35,440 nt of DNA from Cyanobacteria bacterium bin.51 (GTDB lineage: Bacteria > Cyanobacteriota > Cyanobacteriia > PCC-6307 > Cyanobiaceae). Position 1 is the stretch's first letter; each line of letters starts with the position of its first letter. This document shows, piece by piece, positions 1-9,996 of the stretch. Position numbers and translations under genes: made by a program. Below the pieces are notes generated by a model, which worked only from the letters and a program-made list of their open reading frames with translations, was not told the DNA's origin and did no database searches. The stretch covers positions 1-35,440 of the forward strand of contig JABMPN010000046.1 in the NCBI GenBank assembly GCA_013203655.1, read 5' to 3'.

Positions 1-294
1 CTCCGTGACCTTTTCAGTCAGTACGGAGAGGTTCGTCAGTGCAGCCTGCCCCTCGACCGGGAAACCGGCCGTAAGCGCGGTTTCGCCTTCGTTGAGCTGG
101 CCAATGATGCCGAAGAACAGAAGGCCATCGACGATCTCCAGAACGTCGAATGGATGAACAGGATGATCCGGGTCAACAAGGCTGAGCCCCGTGGCGGCGG
201 CGGCGGTGGCGGCAGCCGTGGCGGTGGTGGCGGCTACGGCGGCGGTGGTGGTGGCGGCTACGGCGGTGGCGGCGGTGGCCGCAGCCGTTACTGA
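1..294 (+). CDS. RNA-binding protein, RRM domain with glycine-rich C-terminus (5' truncated)
   Basis: Frame 1 translates LRDLFSQYGEVRQCSLPLDRETGRKRGFAFVELAND...MIRVNKAEPRGGGGGGGSRGGGGGYGG...RSRY*. RNP1-like RGFAFVEL motif plus Gly/Tyr/Arg tail, typical of cyanobacterial Rbp proteins. Confidence 0.93.
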   Translation, partial: LRDLFSQYGEVRQCSLPLDRETGRKRGFAFVELANDAEEQKAIDDLQNVEWMNRMIRVNKAEPRGGGGGGGSRGGGGGYGGGGGGGYGGGGGGRSRY

Positions 295-404
295 TTCGTC
301 CAAGACTCTCCGCAGTGCAACTGAAACCGAGTCCTGAATTCAGGCTTGTCTTCGCTAGACGATTCGCCTGAAATCTGATTCTGTTTTCCGCGGGTAACCC
401 GTTC

Positions 405-430
405 AAACCCTGCTTTGGTGGGGTTTTTTT
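405..430 (+). terminator. Putative Rho-independent terminator of the RRM gene
   Basis: AAACCC-tgctttggtg-GGGTTT followed by a T run, about 110 nt downstream of the stop codon. Confidence 0.6.
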
Positions 431-456
431 ATGGCTGCAGATGGCCTGACTGACGC

Positions 457-1986
457 TCAGGGTCGATCGGCAGGCAGCAGCAAGGCGGCCCCGGCCGCCA
501 CGATCACCAGCGCCAGCAGGGGAGCTTCCAGCCAACGGGCATAGGGAGTGAGGCCGCTGAGCACTTCGAGCTTGAAACGGACCGTTGCCGCCTGTCCTGC
601 AGGCATCCGGCGCCGCACCTTCCCCTGACTGTCGATCACCTGGCTGGGACCGGTGTTGGCGGAGCTCACCAGCCAGCGGCCTGTTTCGATCGCCCGCATC
701 TGAGCCAGCGCCGAGAACTGAGCCTGGAGCAGGTGCGGATAGGGATCAAGATTGGCGGAGGCCAACAGCCAGCCGGCACCGTCCCGGCTCGCTGTCGCCA
801 GCGCCTGACCATCGGAGAGCTCGTAGCAGATCGCCACCCCAATCGCTCCCTCGGGCCTCTGCAACAGGCGCGAGCGTGCGCCTGGCTCCACTCCACCGAC
901 GGCCGATAGGCCGCTCCAGCGCCAGAGCCGCGCGAGCGGCACCCACTCGCCGAGCGGAACCAGTCGGTGCTTGTCGATCCAGCTGCTGGCCACCAGCTGA
1001 TCGGGACCGAACCGCAGCACGCTGCTGCGCAGTTCCTCCCCCTCCTGGCGAAAACCGCCGCTGAGCACCTCAACCGGCTGCTGGCTGGGCAGGTTCTGGC
1101 CCAGCACCAGTGACCCTTCCGGTAGCAGCAAGGGCCCGAGACCCTCCTGGGCAGCCTGACGACGGGCAGCGGCCAGCTGCTCAAGCAGGCGTCGTTGTTG
1201 GCCCGATTCGAACTTCTCCCGGGTCGGCACCGCCGGCTGCAGCACGAGAACCTCGACTGAAGCCCCCCGCTCGGCCCGAGCGGGGGGCAGCTGGCTCCAG
1301 CCAAGCAGATGCAACGCCGTGACCAGGGCGGCAAAGCCAAGCCACCAGCTTCGACTGCCGCTTCGCCGTCGCCCCACTCTCGCCGCTGCCGTCGCCTCGA
1401 TGGCCCGCCAGAGCAGCCAGGCGATCAACAGCTGGGCCGCAGCCACCAGAGCGGCCCCACCGAGGGCCCCCAGGCCGGCCAGGGCCCGATCTCCCGGCAG
1501 GGGGGAGGTGCCCAGGCCGATCCAGAACAGGGGGCTGCGTGATAACCAGACTTCTGCCAGCCCCCAGGCTGCCGCAGCCAGCACGGCCGTGCTCCATCGC
1601 CGTGGTCCCAGCCAACGCACCAGCACGGACCAGAGCGCCACCAGGATGGTTGCCGCCAGACCGCAGCCCAGCCAGAGCGCCAGGCACACAGGCAAGCTGA
1701 GCGGTAAAGGGATTCCCACCCAATCGAGCGGGTGCAGCCACAACAGCCAGCGATGGCTCGCCAGCACGGCAGCGCCCCCCCACAGGCCCGCTGCCAAGAC
1801 GCCGGGTCCGAGTCCTTTCCTGCCACGCGCTCCGGAATTGCGCAGCGACTGCCCCCAGAGCGGCACCAACGCCAGCCAGAGCAGGGGTGGCCAGCCCAAC
1901 GGAGCCAGGCTCAGCCCGGCGAGGGTCCCGGCCAGGGCCGCGACAGGTGTGGAGACCACCCAGCCAGGTTGCCTGTCATCGCCCAT
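457..1986 (-). CDS. lnt: Apolipoprotein N-acyltransferase
   Basis: 509 aa; multiple hydrophobic N-terminal segments, then a carbon-nitrogen hydrolase domain (LLLPEGSLVL, GVAICYELSDGQ). Confidence 0.88.
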   Translation of the reverse strand: MGDDRQPGWVVSTPVAALAGTLAGLSLAPLGWPPLLWLALVPLWGQSLRNSGARGRKGLGPGVLAAGLWGGAAVLASHRWLLWLHPLDWVGIPLPLSLPVCLALWLGCGLAATILVALWSVLVRWLGPRRWSTAVLAAAAWGLAEVWLSRSPLFWIGLGTSPLPGDRALAGLGALGGAALVAAAQLLIAWLLWRAIEATAAARVGRRRSGSRSWWLGFAALVTALHLLGWSQLPPARAERGASVEVLVLQPAVPTREKFESGQQRRLLEQLAAARRQAAQEGLGPLLLPEGSLVLGQNLPSQQPVEVLSGGFRQEGEELRSSVLRFGPDQLVASSWIDKHRLVPLGEWVPLARLWRWSGLSAVGGVEPGARSRLLQRPEGAIGVAICYELSDGQALATASRDGAGWLLASANLDPYPHLLQAQFSALAQMRAIETGRWLVSSANTGPSQVIDSQGKVRRRMPAGQAATVRFKLEVLSGLTPYARWLEAPLLALVIVAAGAALLLPADRP

Positions 1987-2040
1987 GGCCTGGTGCTCAA
2001 CCGTTGATCATGATTAAGGACCGCTAAACCAACTGCCGCC

Positions 2041-2382
2041 ATGGACCGGGACAACCTGCTGCAACAGCTTCTGCTCCGTGGACTTGGCACCAGCTCCCTG
2101 GTGGCAGAACGCCTGCGCAGTGTGACCCAGGACTGGGTCAGTAGCGGCCAGCTTGATCCCGCCCAGGCCACCACCTTGGTCGACGATGTGATGCGAGCGC
2201 TGCGGGGTGATAACCCCGAACTGGAGAAGCAGGCCGGTCGTCAGATGGAGCGCAACATCGACCATTTCCTCCAGGACGTGGGCTTGGCCCGCCAGAAGGA
2301 GATCGATGAGCTGCGTGGTCGCATCGACCGCCTGGAGCAGCAGCTGCGGGCCAGACGGGAGTCGGAAACCCCCGTTGGTTGA
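2041..2382 (+). CDS. Phasin-family-like small coiled-coil protein
   Basis: 113 aa; LLQQLLLRGLGTSSLVAERL...DELRGRIDRLEQQL pattern of conserved cyanobacterial phasin-like proteins. Confidence 0.7.
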   Translation: MDRDNLLQQLLLRGLGTSSLVAERLRSVTQDWVSSGQLDPAQATTLVDDVMRALRGDNPELEKQAGRQMERNIDHFLQDVGLARQKEIDELRGRIDRLEQQLRARRESETPVG

Positions 2383-2448
2383 ACGACCTGTCGCTGGCTG
2401 CAAAGGGCAACTGGCAGAATCGAGGCTCCCTGAGGTGAACCTGGCGCC

Positions 2449-3138
2449 ATGCGCGACATTCTGATCAGCACGACTGTCTGCGTGGCCTGTCTGATGGTGG
2501 CCCTGTTCAGCCAGATCCTGGCTCCAAGCAGCGTTGACGCTTCCAGCACGACCCTGGGCGCTGACCAAGTCGCTGTCCAGGCGGTGACCGCAGCAGCCGT
2601 CCAGACAGCCCCCGTAAGGCCCGCAGCTCAGGCGGCGGTGGCCAGCGCCGTTGACCGCCTTGAACTCGACCCCGACGATCCCAACCCCACTCTTTTCACG
2701 ATGGCTCCTGAATCCGCTGCACCTGAAACAATGTCCAGTGACAGCAATGAACTGGCCCAGGCGGCCAATCTTGGTGGCGAGATGGTGGCAGCCAAGGAAA
2801 GGATCACAGCAAGCGGACTGCGGATCACCGATCTGGTGGTAGGCGAGGGAGAGGGGGCCAGCAGCGGACAGACCGTCTCGGTGAACTATCGCGGAACCCT
2901 GGAGGATGGCACCGAATTCGACAGCAGCTACGGGCGTAACCAGCCGTTCTCCTTCCCCCTCGGTGCCGGTCGCGTGATCAAGGGCTGGGATGAGGGCGTT
3001 GATGGCATGAAGGTGGGCGGCAAACGCAAGCTGGTGATTCCACCGGATCTGGCCTACGGCGAGCGTGGGGCTGGGGGCGTGATACCGGCCAATGCCACCT
3101 TGATCTTCGAAGTGGAGCTGCTGGGCGTCGGCCGCTAA
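2449..3138 (+). CDS. FKBP-type peptidyl-prolyl cis-trans isomerase with N-terminal hydrophobic segment
   Basis: [86 protein letters not shown] is a complete FKBP domain. Confidence 0.95.
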   Translation: MRDILISTTVCVACLMVALFSQILAPSSVDASSTTLGADQVAVQAVTAAAVQTAPVRPAAQAAVASAVDRLELDPDDPNPTLFTMAPESAAPETMSSDSNELAQAANLGGEMVAAKERITASGLRITDLVVGEGEGASSGQTVSVNYRGTLEDGTEFDSSYGRNQPFSFPLGAGRVIKGWDEGVDGMKVGGKRKLVIPPDLAYGERGAGGVIPANATLIFEVELLGVGR

Positions 3139-3182
3139 CCGCCTGCGGTGGCTGTAAGGCGACGTTGACCTGAATCAATTGT

Positions 3183-3188
3183 TACAAT
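3183..3188 (+). promoter_or_regulatory. Possible extended -10 element (TGTTACAAT) upstream of the Fe-SOD gene
   Basis: TGTTACAAT about 145 nt upstream of the sodB ATG. The nearby TTGACC is only 12 nt away, so no good -35 spacing. Confidence 0.25.
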
Positions 3189-3329
3189 GGATCCAGGTAG
3201 GCCGGGTGGCCAGCTCTGAGGCTTATTTCCGGTGTCTGGCCTGCCTGCAGATGGCGAGCCTGGCGCACAGGACCAGGACCAGGCGTCCATGCCCCCGCCG
3301 CTTTCCCTGAATTCCCCCCTCCGATACCC

Positions 3330-3929
3330 ATGACCTTCCAGCTGCCGGCGCTTCCCTACGAACTCGACGCCCTTGAGCCCCATATCTCCCGCCAAACCCT
3401 TGAGTTCCACCACGGCAAGCATCATGCCGGCTATGTCACCAACCTCAACAAGATGCTGGAAGGCACCGAGCTGGATGGCAAGGCTCTCGAAGAGGTGATC
3501 CTTGCCGTCGCCGGTGACGCCGGCAAGGCAGGCATCTTCAACAACGCGGCCCAGGTCTGGAATCACACCTTCTACTGGCAAGGAATCAAAGCTGGTGGTG
3601 GCGGTGTTCCCACCGGAGCCATCGCCGACAAGATCACGGCCGACTTCGGCAGTTTCGAGGCGTTTGCCACCCAGTTCAAGGCGGCCGGTGCCACCCAGTT
3701 CGGCAGCGGCTGGGCCTGGCTGGTGCTCGATGGCGGCACCTTGAAGATCACAAAGACCGCTAACGCCGACCTCCCCCTGGCCCATGGTCAGAAAGCTCTG
3801 CTCACCATGGATGTCTGGGAGCACGCCTACTACCTCGACTACCAGAATCGGCGTCCTGATTACATGACCACTTTCCTCGACAAGCTGGTCAACTGGGACT
3901 TCGTTGCCTCCAATCTGGCCGCCGCCTGA
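3330..3929 (+). CDS. sodB: Superoxide dismutase [Fe]
   Basis: 199 aa; MTFQLPALPYELDALEPHISRQTLEFHHGKHH...NNAAQVWNHTFYW...[19 protein letters not shown]; the AAQxWNH signature is typical of Fe-SOD. Confidence 0.95.
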   Translation: MTFQLPALPYELDALEPHISRQTLEFHHGKHHAGYVTNLNKMLEGTELDGKALEEVILAVAGDAGKAGIFNNAAQVWNHTFYWQGIKAGGGGVPTGAIADKITADFGSFEAFATQFKAAGATQFGSGWAWLVLDGGTLKITKTANADLPLAHGQKALLTMDVWEHAYYLDYQNRRPDYMTTFLDKLVNWDFVASNLAAA

Positions 3930-3983
3930 TCCCGCCGGCGTTTCGGCGTTGCTCCTTCAGCATCGCCTGAACCCTTTTTTGAT

Positions 3984-4012
3984 GCCTCCGCTCAGTCGGG
4001 GGCTTTGTTTTG
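3984..4012 (+). terminator. Rho-independent terminator of sodB, overlapping the 3' end of queA
   Basis: GCCTCCG-CTCAGT-CGGGGGC (7-bp stem with one G-U) followed by TTTGTTTTG. Confidence 0.75.
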
Positions 4013-5164
4013 ATCTGCCGTTGGACTGGTTCTGCTTGCTGCTGCAGCGGGTCTTGCCGCCGGCAGTACGGCGGCCGGGGAGATCCACATCGCATCGCCG
4101 TAGGAAAAGAAGCGGTAACCCGCCGTGATCGCGTCGGCATAGAGATCCAGCAACCGCTGGCGACCGAGCAAAGCGCTCACCAGCAGCAGCAGCGAACTGC
4201 GCGGCAAGTGGAAGTTCGTGAGCAGACCCTCCACCACCTGAAAGCGGAAACCGGGCTGGATCACCAGGTTCACGGGTCCCTGGTACCGGGTCAGCACCCC
4301 GTCATGGAGCGCCGCGACCCCTTCGAGGCTGCGAACGCTGGTGGTGCCGATCGCGATCACCCGCTTGCCCCGCCGCCGGCAGGCGGCCACGGCCTCCACC
4401 GCTTCATCGCTCACCTCCACCCATTCACTGTGCAGCTCCAGGGCCGTGAGGTCTTCGTCTTCGACTGGGCGGAAGGTGCCCAGGCCCACATGCAGGGTGA
4501 TCCTGGTCAGCTCGACGCCCCGATCGGCGAGGGCCTTCAGCAGGGCATCGCTGAAATGGAGGCCGGCCGTGGGGGCGGCCACCGCTCCTGGTCTGCTGGC
4601 GTAGCGAGTCTGGTAGCGCTCGTCGTCACTGGGATCGTGTTCGTGGATGTAGGGCGGCAGCGGGATTTCGCCGTAGCGCTGCAACAGGCCTTCCATCGCC
4701 GACGCCGTGTCGCGCTCACTGGCAAAGCGGATCACCCGGCCGCCGCTGGGCCCGTCCAACCCGACCACCTCCACGGCCAACGGCGGTTGACCCTCGGCTT
4801 CGAGTTGCAGGATTTCGCCGGCCCTGAGCCGTTTGGCCGGTCTAGCCAAGGCCCGCCAGCAGCCATCTCCGAGGGGATCGAGCAAAAGAAGTTCCACAGC
4901 GCCGCCACTGGCCCGGCGGGCTTTCAACCGGGCTTTGAGAACGCGGGTGTCGTTGACCACCAGCAGATCGCCGGGTTCCAGCTCCGCCTGCAGATCCCAG
5001 ACCTGCAGGTGACGTGCCGAGCCATCGGGCTCGACCGCCAGGAGCCGGGAGGCGTGGCGGGGCTCAATCGGTCGCTGGGCAATGCGCGACTCAGGCAGAT
5101 CGAAGTCGTAACTGGAGAGTCGCAGGTCGGGGTGGAGATCTCCGTCGTCTGGCGCTGTGCTCAC
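3992..5164 (-). CDS. queA: S-adenosylmethionine:tRNA ribosyltransferase-isomerase
   Basis: 390 aa; [81 protein letters not shown]. Confidence 0.96.
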   Translation of the reverse strand: MSTAPDDGDLHPDLRLSSYDFDLPESRIAQRPIEPRHASRLLAVEPDGSARHLQVWDLQAELEPGDLLVVNDTRVLKARLKARRASGGAVELLLLDPLGDGCWRALARPAKRLRAGEILQLEAEGQPPLAVEVVGLDGPSGGRVIRFASERDTASAMEGLLQRYGEIPLPPYIHEHDPSDDERYQTRYASRPGAVAAPTAGLHFSDALLKALADRGVELTRITLHVGLGTFRPVEDEDLTALELHSEWVEVSDEAVEAVAACRRRGKRVIAIGTTSVRSLEGVAALHDGVLTRYQGPVNLVIQPGFRFQVVEGLLTNFHLPRSSLLLLVSALLGRQRLLDLYADAITAGYRFFSYGDAMWISPAAVLPAARPAAAASRTSPTADQNKAPD

Positions 5165-5165
5165 A

Positions 5166-6548
5166 TCAGAGGGCCAGGCTTTCTGGGTTGGTTTCGATCA
5201 AGGCGGCAAGATCCTTGAGGAAGGCCGCGCCGTGGGTGCCGTAGATCACCCGGTGATCGGCGGTGAGGTTCACCTGCATCTGGCGCTTCACCGAGATTGA
5301 GCCGTCGTCGCCAGCGACCACGCAGGGCCGTGATGCAGCCACAGCCAGAATGGCGCCTGTGCCCGGCGGCAGGATCGCATCGAAGCGATCGACGCCATAC
5401 ATGCCGAGATTGGAGAGGGTGAAGGTGCCGGTGCTGTATTCGGCTGGCTTGAGCTGTTTGGTGCGGGAGCGGGCCACCAGGTCGGCCCAGCTGCGCGAGA
5501 GGGAATAGAGGTCAGTCTTGTCGGCGTTGGCCAAGACGGGCGTAAGCAGGCCACCGTCATCCATGGCCACAGCCACGGCCACATTGACGCTGGCCGGATA
5601 GGCCATGCCAGCCTCGCTGTGGGCCGCATTGACCTGAGGATGGCGGGCCAGAACAACGGCCACGGCCTTGGCCAACAGGGCCGTCATCGTCACCCCCTTG
5701 GCTTTTACCTGCTTGTAGAAGGCATCGAAGCGATCGGTGCTGATCGTGTAGCCGACGTGGAAGCAGGGGACCGTGAGGCTGGCCGCCATGTTGCGGATGA
5801 CCGCCTGCTGCAGGGTGTTGAAGGCGACGGTCTCGCCTGGGCTGCCAAAGGCCTGGCCCAGAGGTGTCGCGCTGGGAGAGGCCCCTGCTGCGGCTCCGTT
5901 GACGGTCACCGCAGCACCGGCGGGCGCGTAGGCGCTGCTGCCTTCCGATACCCGGGGCACGCTCACCGGCTGGCCGCTGGCCCGCTCCACGTCCTCGGCC
6001 TGGATGCGGCCATGGGGGCCGCTGCCGCGCAAGGTTTCCAGGGCCACGCCGAGCTGTTTGGCCAGCTTCTTGGCCCGCGGTGTGGCCACCAACCGGCCGT
6101 TGGCAGTCGTCGTGGCGTTGGACATCGCCGCCACGGGCGCCGCTGCCGGTGGTGCCGCCACTGAGGCCTCGACGGTCGTTGCCGCAGGAGCGGGTTCAGC
6201 CGCCGGTTTCACCGGGGGCGTTGCCGCTGCAGGGGGCTTCGGGGGCGCCGCAACGGCAGCGGCAGACGAACTGGGAGCACTGGCCTGGGCGGCGGCGATC
6301 TCGGCCTCCGTTTCGACGATCAGGCCGATCGTTTCGCCCACAGGAGCCGATTCCCCGGCTGGCATCAACACAGCGGCAAGGAAACCCTCCTGGAAGGCCT
6401 CCACATCCATGTCCGCCTTGTCCGATTCGACCACCAGCACGGATTCACCGCGGGCGACTGGATCGCCGGGCTTTTTCAACCACTCGACGATCTTGCCCTC
6501 CGTCATGGTCGAGCTCAGGGCTGGCATGAAAATGTCGTGGGTCGCCAA
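5166..6548 (-). CDS. Dihydrolipoamide acetyltransferase, E2 component of pyruvate dehydrogenase
   Basis: 460 aa; lipoyl domain with [12 protein letters not shown], Ala/Pro linker, peripheral-subunit binding domain, catalytic C-terminus ending [26 protein letters not shown]. Confidence 0.95.
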   Translation of the reverse strand: MATHDIFMPALSSTMTEGKIVEWLKKPGDPVARGESVLVVESDKADMDVEAFQEGFLAAVLMPAGESAPVGETIGLIVETEAEIAAAQASAPSSSAAAVAAPPKPPAAATPPVKPAAEPAPAATTVEASVAAPPAAAPVAAMSNATTTANGRLVATPRAKKLAKQLGVALETLRGSGPHGRIQAEDVERASGQPVSVPRVSEGSSAYAPAGAAVTVNGAAAGASPSATPLGQAFGSPGETVAFNTLQQAVIRNMAASLTVPCFHVGYTISTDRFDAFYKQVKAKGVTMTALLAKAVAVVLARHPQVNAAHSEAGMAYPASVNVAVAVAMDDGGLLTPVLANADKTDLYSLSRSWADLVARSRTKQLKPAEYSTGTFTLSNLGMYGVDRFDAILPPGTGAILAVAASRPCVVAGDDGSISVKRQMQVNLTADHRVIYGTHGAAFLKDLAALIETNPESLAL

Positions 6549-6696
6549 AGTCTTGATCCCAGAAGCTGCCGGCCACGAATTTTACCGGTGAAGGGGCCGT
6601 TAGGGGTGGGGCTTCGGCGCCGCTTTGGGCGTGGCCCTGAAGGAGGAGGCCCTGAAAGAGGTGCTCTCCGGGGGCGGAGATCTCAGGGCGACGCCC

Positions 6697-7185
6697 TCAG
6701 AGAGAGATCGACTCAGACGTCGTGGTCTCAGGGGCTGTGGTCTCGCCTCCCTCGATGGCTTCGATCACACCGTCACGCACCAGCACCGCCACCTGCAGCT
6801 TCTGGACCAGGTTGTCGCCCACCCTGATCTTGCAGGTACCTTCGATCTGGCCCTGGTCGACGATCTGCTCAAACACCAGCTCCCGCACCTGGCGTTGCTG
6901 TTCGAGCAGGGTGCGCTTCTGCTCTTCGAGCTCACCACGCTTGCTCGCCACCTGTTGTTGCACGGAGCCCACCTGCTCCTGGACACGCGGGTCGAGTGGG
7001 TTGAGGCTCTGCCGACGAATCTCGCTGACCAGTTGCTGCCCTTCCTGTTCCAGCTGGGCGAGCTGTTGGTCGCTGTTGCTGACCGCGGCACTGAGTTCCC
7101 GCTCGGCATCCTCCTTCCAGCGAGGTGTCACCACGGCACGCACGGTGATCGTGCGTTTGATCGTTAAGGGATGGCCGTCAGTCAT
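6697..7185 (-). CDS. YlqD-like coiled-coil protein
   Basis: 162 aa; LTIKRTITVRAVVTPRWKEDAEREL... with long coiled coil and C-terminal GDNLVQKLQVAVLVRDGVIEAI. Confidence 0.75.
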   Translation of the reverse strand: MTDGHPLTIKRTITVRAVVTPRWKEDAERELSAAVSNSDQQLAQLEQEGQQLVSEIRRQSLNPLDPRVQEQVGSVQQQVASKRGELEEQKRTLLEQQRQVRELVFEQIVDQGQIEGTCKIRVGDNLVQKLQVAVLVRDGVIEAIEGGETTAPETTTSESISL

Positions 7186-7232
7186 GGGAAGGGGGAAGCG
7201 TCTCCCAGGCTCTCAGGCCAGCGGTCAATGGG

Positions 7233-9176
7233 TCAACTGCGGTAGAGCGACTCGATGGCATCGGCATCGCGGCTGGCGATCCGGTCGCGGCGCTGTTTGA
7301 GGGTCTGGGTGAGCAGCCCGTTTTCGATCGTGAACGGCTCCACCAGGGCGACCCCACAGATCCGTTCATCGGAACGGGAGCCGGGGCGAGCCGCCAGCAG
7401 CCGGTTGAACTCTCCTTTGAGTCCGCGCAGAACCTCGGGGCTTGGCCGTTCAGCTCGGGCCACCATCAGCGCCGCCAACTGGCGGCGGTCCTGGCCGACC
7501 AGCATCAGCTGCTCCACCAGCGGGTGGGCCACCAAGGCGTCTTCGAGGGGGCCGGGTTCGATATTTTCGCCACTGCTGAGCACGATCGTGTCCTTGGCCC
7601 GGCCGGTGAGCACCAGGGTGCCGTCGGGCATCAGGTGACCGAGGTCACCGGTGTCAAACCAGCCCTCGCCATCGAGCACGGCGGACGTGGCCTCGGGATT
7701 ACGGAAATAGCCGCCCATCACCTGGGGGCCCCGGCCCAGCACCCGTCCTCGCTCACCCCAGGCCAGGGGAGCGCCGCTCTCGGCATCGACGATCTTCAGG
7801 GCCGTACCGGGCAGCGGTTGTCCGGCGCTGCCGCGGCGGTTGTGCCAGCGACGCCGGCAGGCCAGCACCGGGCTGGTTTCGGTGAGGCCGTAACCCACCA
7901 GGAGCTCGATGCCGATCGCTTCGAAGAAGCCATCCACATGCAGGGCCAGGGCACCGCCACCGCTGATTGCCGTGCTCATCACCCCCCCCACCAGCTGCTG
8001 GCGCACCTTGGGCCAGAACAGCCGGGAGGCCACGCCATGCAGCGGCAGGCTTGCCAACGCCAGGCTGGCCGCCAGCAGCCGCCGCCCCGGGGGTTCGTTC
8101 GTGAGGGTGAGATTGAGGGCCCGCCGGCGCTGCAGAGCATGGAACCGGCTGATGCCCAGGGCCGTGCCGATCAACCGGCGCCGGGGGGACGGCATGGCCG
8201 CCAGGGCGTCCTCGAATCCGGCCAGCAGCGCTTCCCAGAGGCGAGGCACGCTGATCATGTACTGCGGTTTGACCCGCTGGAGATCGTTGCGCAGGTGCTT
8301 GAGCGTGGTGTAGGCCTGCTGGCAGCCGCAGGAGAGCAAGAAATATTCAGCCATGCGTTCGTACGCATGCCAGATCGGCAGCACGCTGAGTGCCCGATCC
8401 CCCGGCTGGGGAGACACCGCCACCCCGAGGCTGCCAAGCTGATGCAGCAGGTTGGCGTGGCTGAGCGGCACCCCCTTGGGGCGCCCGGTGGTGCCCGAGG
8501 TGTACAGCAAGGTGGCCATGCGCTGGGGGCCACCGGCGGGTAAGGCCGGCAGGGACGCCGCCGCACCTCGCTGGGCAAAGGCGTCCCAGCTCAGGCAGGG
8601 GAGCACGGGCAACACGGGGGCGTCTGTGCCGGGGCTGGTCGGGGCCACAGCCGGGCTGTCCTCAATCACCAGCACGAAGCGCAGCGCTGCCCGTTGCTGG
8701 CTGCCCAGATCGAGATGACGAAGCAGCTCGGCCGATTCCACCACCAGGCCGATGGCACCGGAATTCTCGAGGATGTAACGCAGTTCATCGATTGGCGCCG
8801 TGCTTCCCCGAACCGCGTCGGCGGCGCCTGCCCGCATCAGGCCCTGATCGGCCACCAGCCAGCGGGGGGAATTTTCGGCGAACAGGGCCACCACATCACC
8901 GGCCCGCACCCCGAGGGCAGCAAAGGCTGCGGCGGCCTCGCCGATGGCGGTGTTGAGGGCCGCATAGCTGAGGTACTGGGGCGGATGGCTGTGGGGGGCC
9001 TCCAGGGCAAGCGCTTCGCCATAGCGTTCCGCCAGGGCCGGCCAGAGCTGCTCGAGGCCGTTCAGGCCGCTCCAGTCATGGCGCTCGGCCAGGGCCTGTT
9101 GATCGAGGCGATCGCCCTGCCAGTGGATCTCGGCTCTGCCTTTCACGAAGGATTCCGCTCGGTGGCCCCTAGCCAT
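7233..9176 (-). CDS. AMP-dependent long-chain acyl-CoA / acyl-ACP synthetase
   Basis: 647 aa; LLYTSGTTGRPKGVPLSHAN, LVGYGLTETSPVL, GWFDTGDLGHLMPDGTLVLTGRAKDTIVLSSGENIEP. Confidence 0.93.
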   Translation of the reverse strand: MARGHRAESFVKGRAEIHWQGDRLDQQALAERHDWSGLNGLEQLWPALAERYGEALALEAPHSHPPQYLSYAALNTAIGEAAAAFAALGVRAGDVVALFAENSPRWLVADQGLMRAGAADAVRGSTAPIDELRYILENSGAIGLVVESAELLRHLDLGSQQRAALRFVLVIEDSPAVAPTSPGTDAPVLPVLPCLSWDAFAQRGAAASLPALPAGGPQRMATLLYTSGTTGRPKGVPLSHANLLHQLGSLGVAVSPQPGDRALSVLPIWHAYERMAEYFLLSCGCQQAYTTLKHLRNDLQRVKPQYMISVPRLWEALLAGFEDALAAMPSPRRRLIGTALGISRFHALQRRRALNLTLTNEPPGRRLLAASLALASLPLHGVASRLFWPKVRQQLVGGVMSTAISGGGALALHVDGFFEAIGIELLVGYGLTETSPVLACRRRWHNRRGSAGQPLPGTALKIVDAESGAPLAWGERGRVLGRGPQVMGGYFRNPEATSAVLDGEGWFDTGDLGHLMPDGTLVLTGRAKDTIVLSSGENIEPGPLEDALVAHPLVEQLMLVGQDRRQLAALMVARAERPSPEVLRGLKGEFNRLLAARPGSRSDERICGVALVEPFTIENGLLTQTLKQRRDRIASRDADAIESLYRS

Positions 9177-9177
9177 A

Positions 9178-9855
9178 TCACCTCCAGAGCTGCTCAGCCA
9201 GGGTCGGCGAACGCAGGGTCAAGCCAAACCGGCTAGCCAGCGCCCGCTGGAGCAGGGGTTGCACCTGCTCGGGGAGCAGACCGGGGATCCAGTCGCAAAG
9301 GCGGCCCACCGGGCGATTGATCAGTCCACAGGGTGCGATCGCGCCAAATCCCCTGAGATCGCAGTTCACGTTCAGCGCCAGACCGTGCTGGCTGATCCAG
9401 CGCCGTGCCCCCACCCCGAACGCCGCCACCTTCTGACCCTCCAACCAGACACCGGTCAGGCCCTCAATGCGCTCGCCGGCCAGCCCGAGGACAGCCAAGA
9501 CATCGAGCACAGCCCCTTCCAGTTCGCGTAGATACAGATGGAGGTCGGCGCCATGGCGGCTCAGGTTCAGCACTGGATAGGCCACCAGCTGGCCAGGCAG
9601 GTGGTGGGTGACCTCTCCTCCCCGATCGATCCGGAACAGGGGAGCCGGCGGTGCGGCCGGATCAAAGCGCAGGTGCTGCTCAGAGGCGCCCCGTCCCAGC
9701 GTGTAGCAATCGGGGTGCTGCACCAACAGCAAGGCTTCAGGCCCGCTGGGATTGGCCAGCAGACGCGCCTGCAGCACCCGCTGCCAGCCCCAGGCCAGCT
9801 CGAAGGGAACAATCGAAGTGGGATCGAAAAGGATTGCGTCAAGTCGGGAATTCAT
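9178..9855 (-). CDS. lipB: Octanoyl-[acyl-carrier-protein]:protein N-octanoyltransferase (LipB)
   Basis: 225 aa; [65 protein letters not shown]. Confidence 0.96.
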   Translation of the reverse strand: MNSRLDAILFDPTSIVPFELAWGWQRVLQARLLANPSGPEALLLVQHPDCYTLGRGASEQHLRFDPAAPPAPLFRIDRGGEVTHHLPGQLVAYPVLNLSRHGADLHLYLRELEGAVLDVLAVLGLAGERIEGLTGVWLEGQKVAAFGVGARRWISQHGLALNVNCDLRGFGAIAPCGLINRPVGRLCDWIPGLLPEQVQPLLQRALASRFGLTLRSPTLAEQLWR

Positions 9856-9906
9856 GCACTCGCCTGCTTAGAATCAAACCAATCGGATCGCTCCAAGGGT
9901 GGTTCG

Positions 9907-9930
9907 ATGCAGTGGAATTTGATGCAGTGA
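9907..9930 (+). other. Candidate 7-codon leader mini-ORF (MQWNLMQ*) upstream of lrtA
   Basis: ATG CAG TGG AAT TTG ATG CAG TGA preceded by AAGGGTGG; same frame as the lrtA start at 9997. Confidence 0.3.
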
Positions 9931-9996
9931 ACGTTGCTCCGGCCGCTTGGGCTGGGCTGATTACTGTTCCCACTGTTCTTGATGCAGAGGTGTTCG

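Noticed and set aside
181-294. GGC/GGT-rich repetitive tract as a possible non-coding repeat or CRISPR-like array
   Set aside because: It is in frame with the RRM protein and encodes its Gly/Tyr-rich tail; no spacer structure.
2004-2016. Overlapping palindromes TGATCA/ATCATGAT between lnt and the phasin-like gene
   Set aside because: Too short (6-8 bp) and AT-rich next to a promoter; no basis to call a specific regulator site.
4010-5218. 402-aa plus-strand ORF antisense to queA
   Set aside because: Shadow ORF; queA on the minus strand has complete family motifs and this frame has none.
7524-8543. 339-aa plus-strand ORF antisense to the acyl-CoA/ACP synthetase
   Set aside because: His/Gln/Gly-rich shadow frame, no family resemblance.
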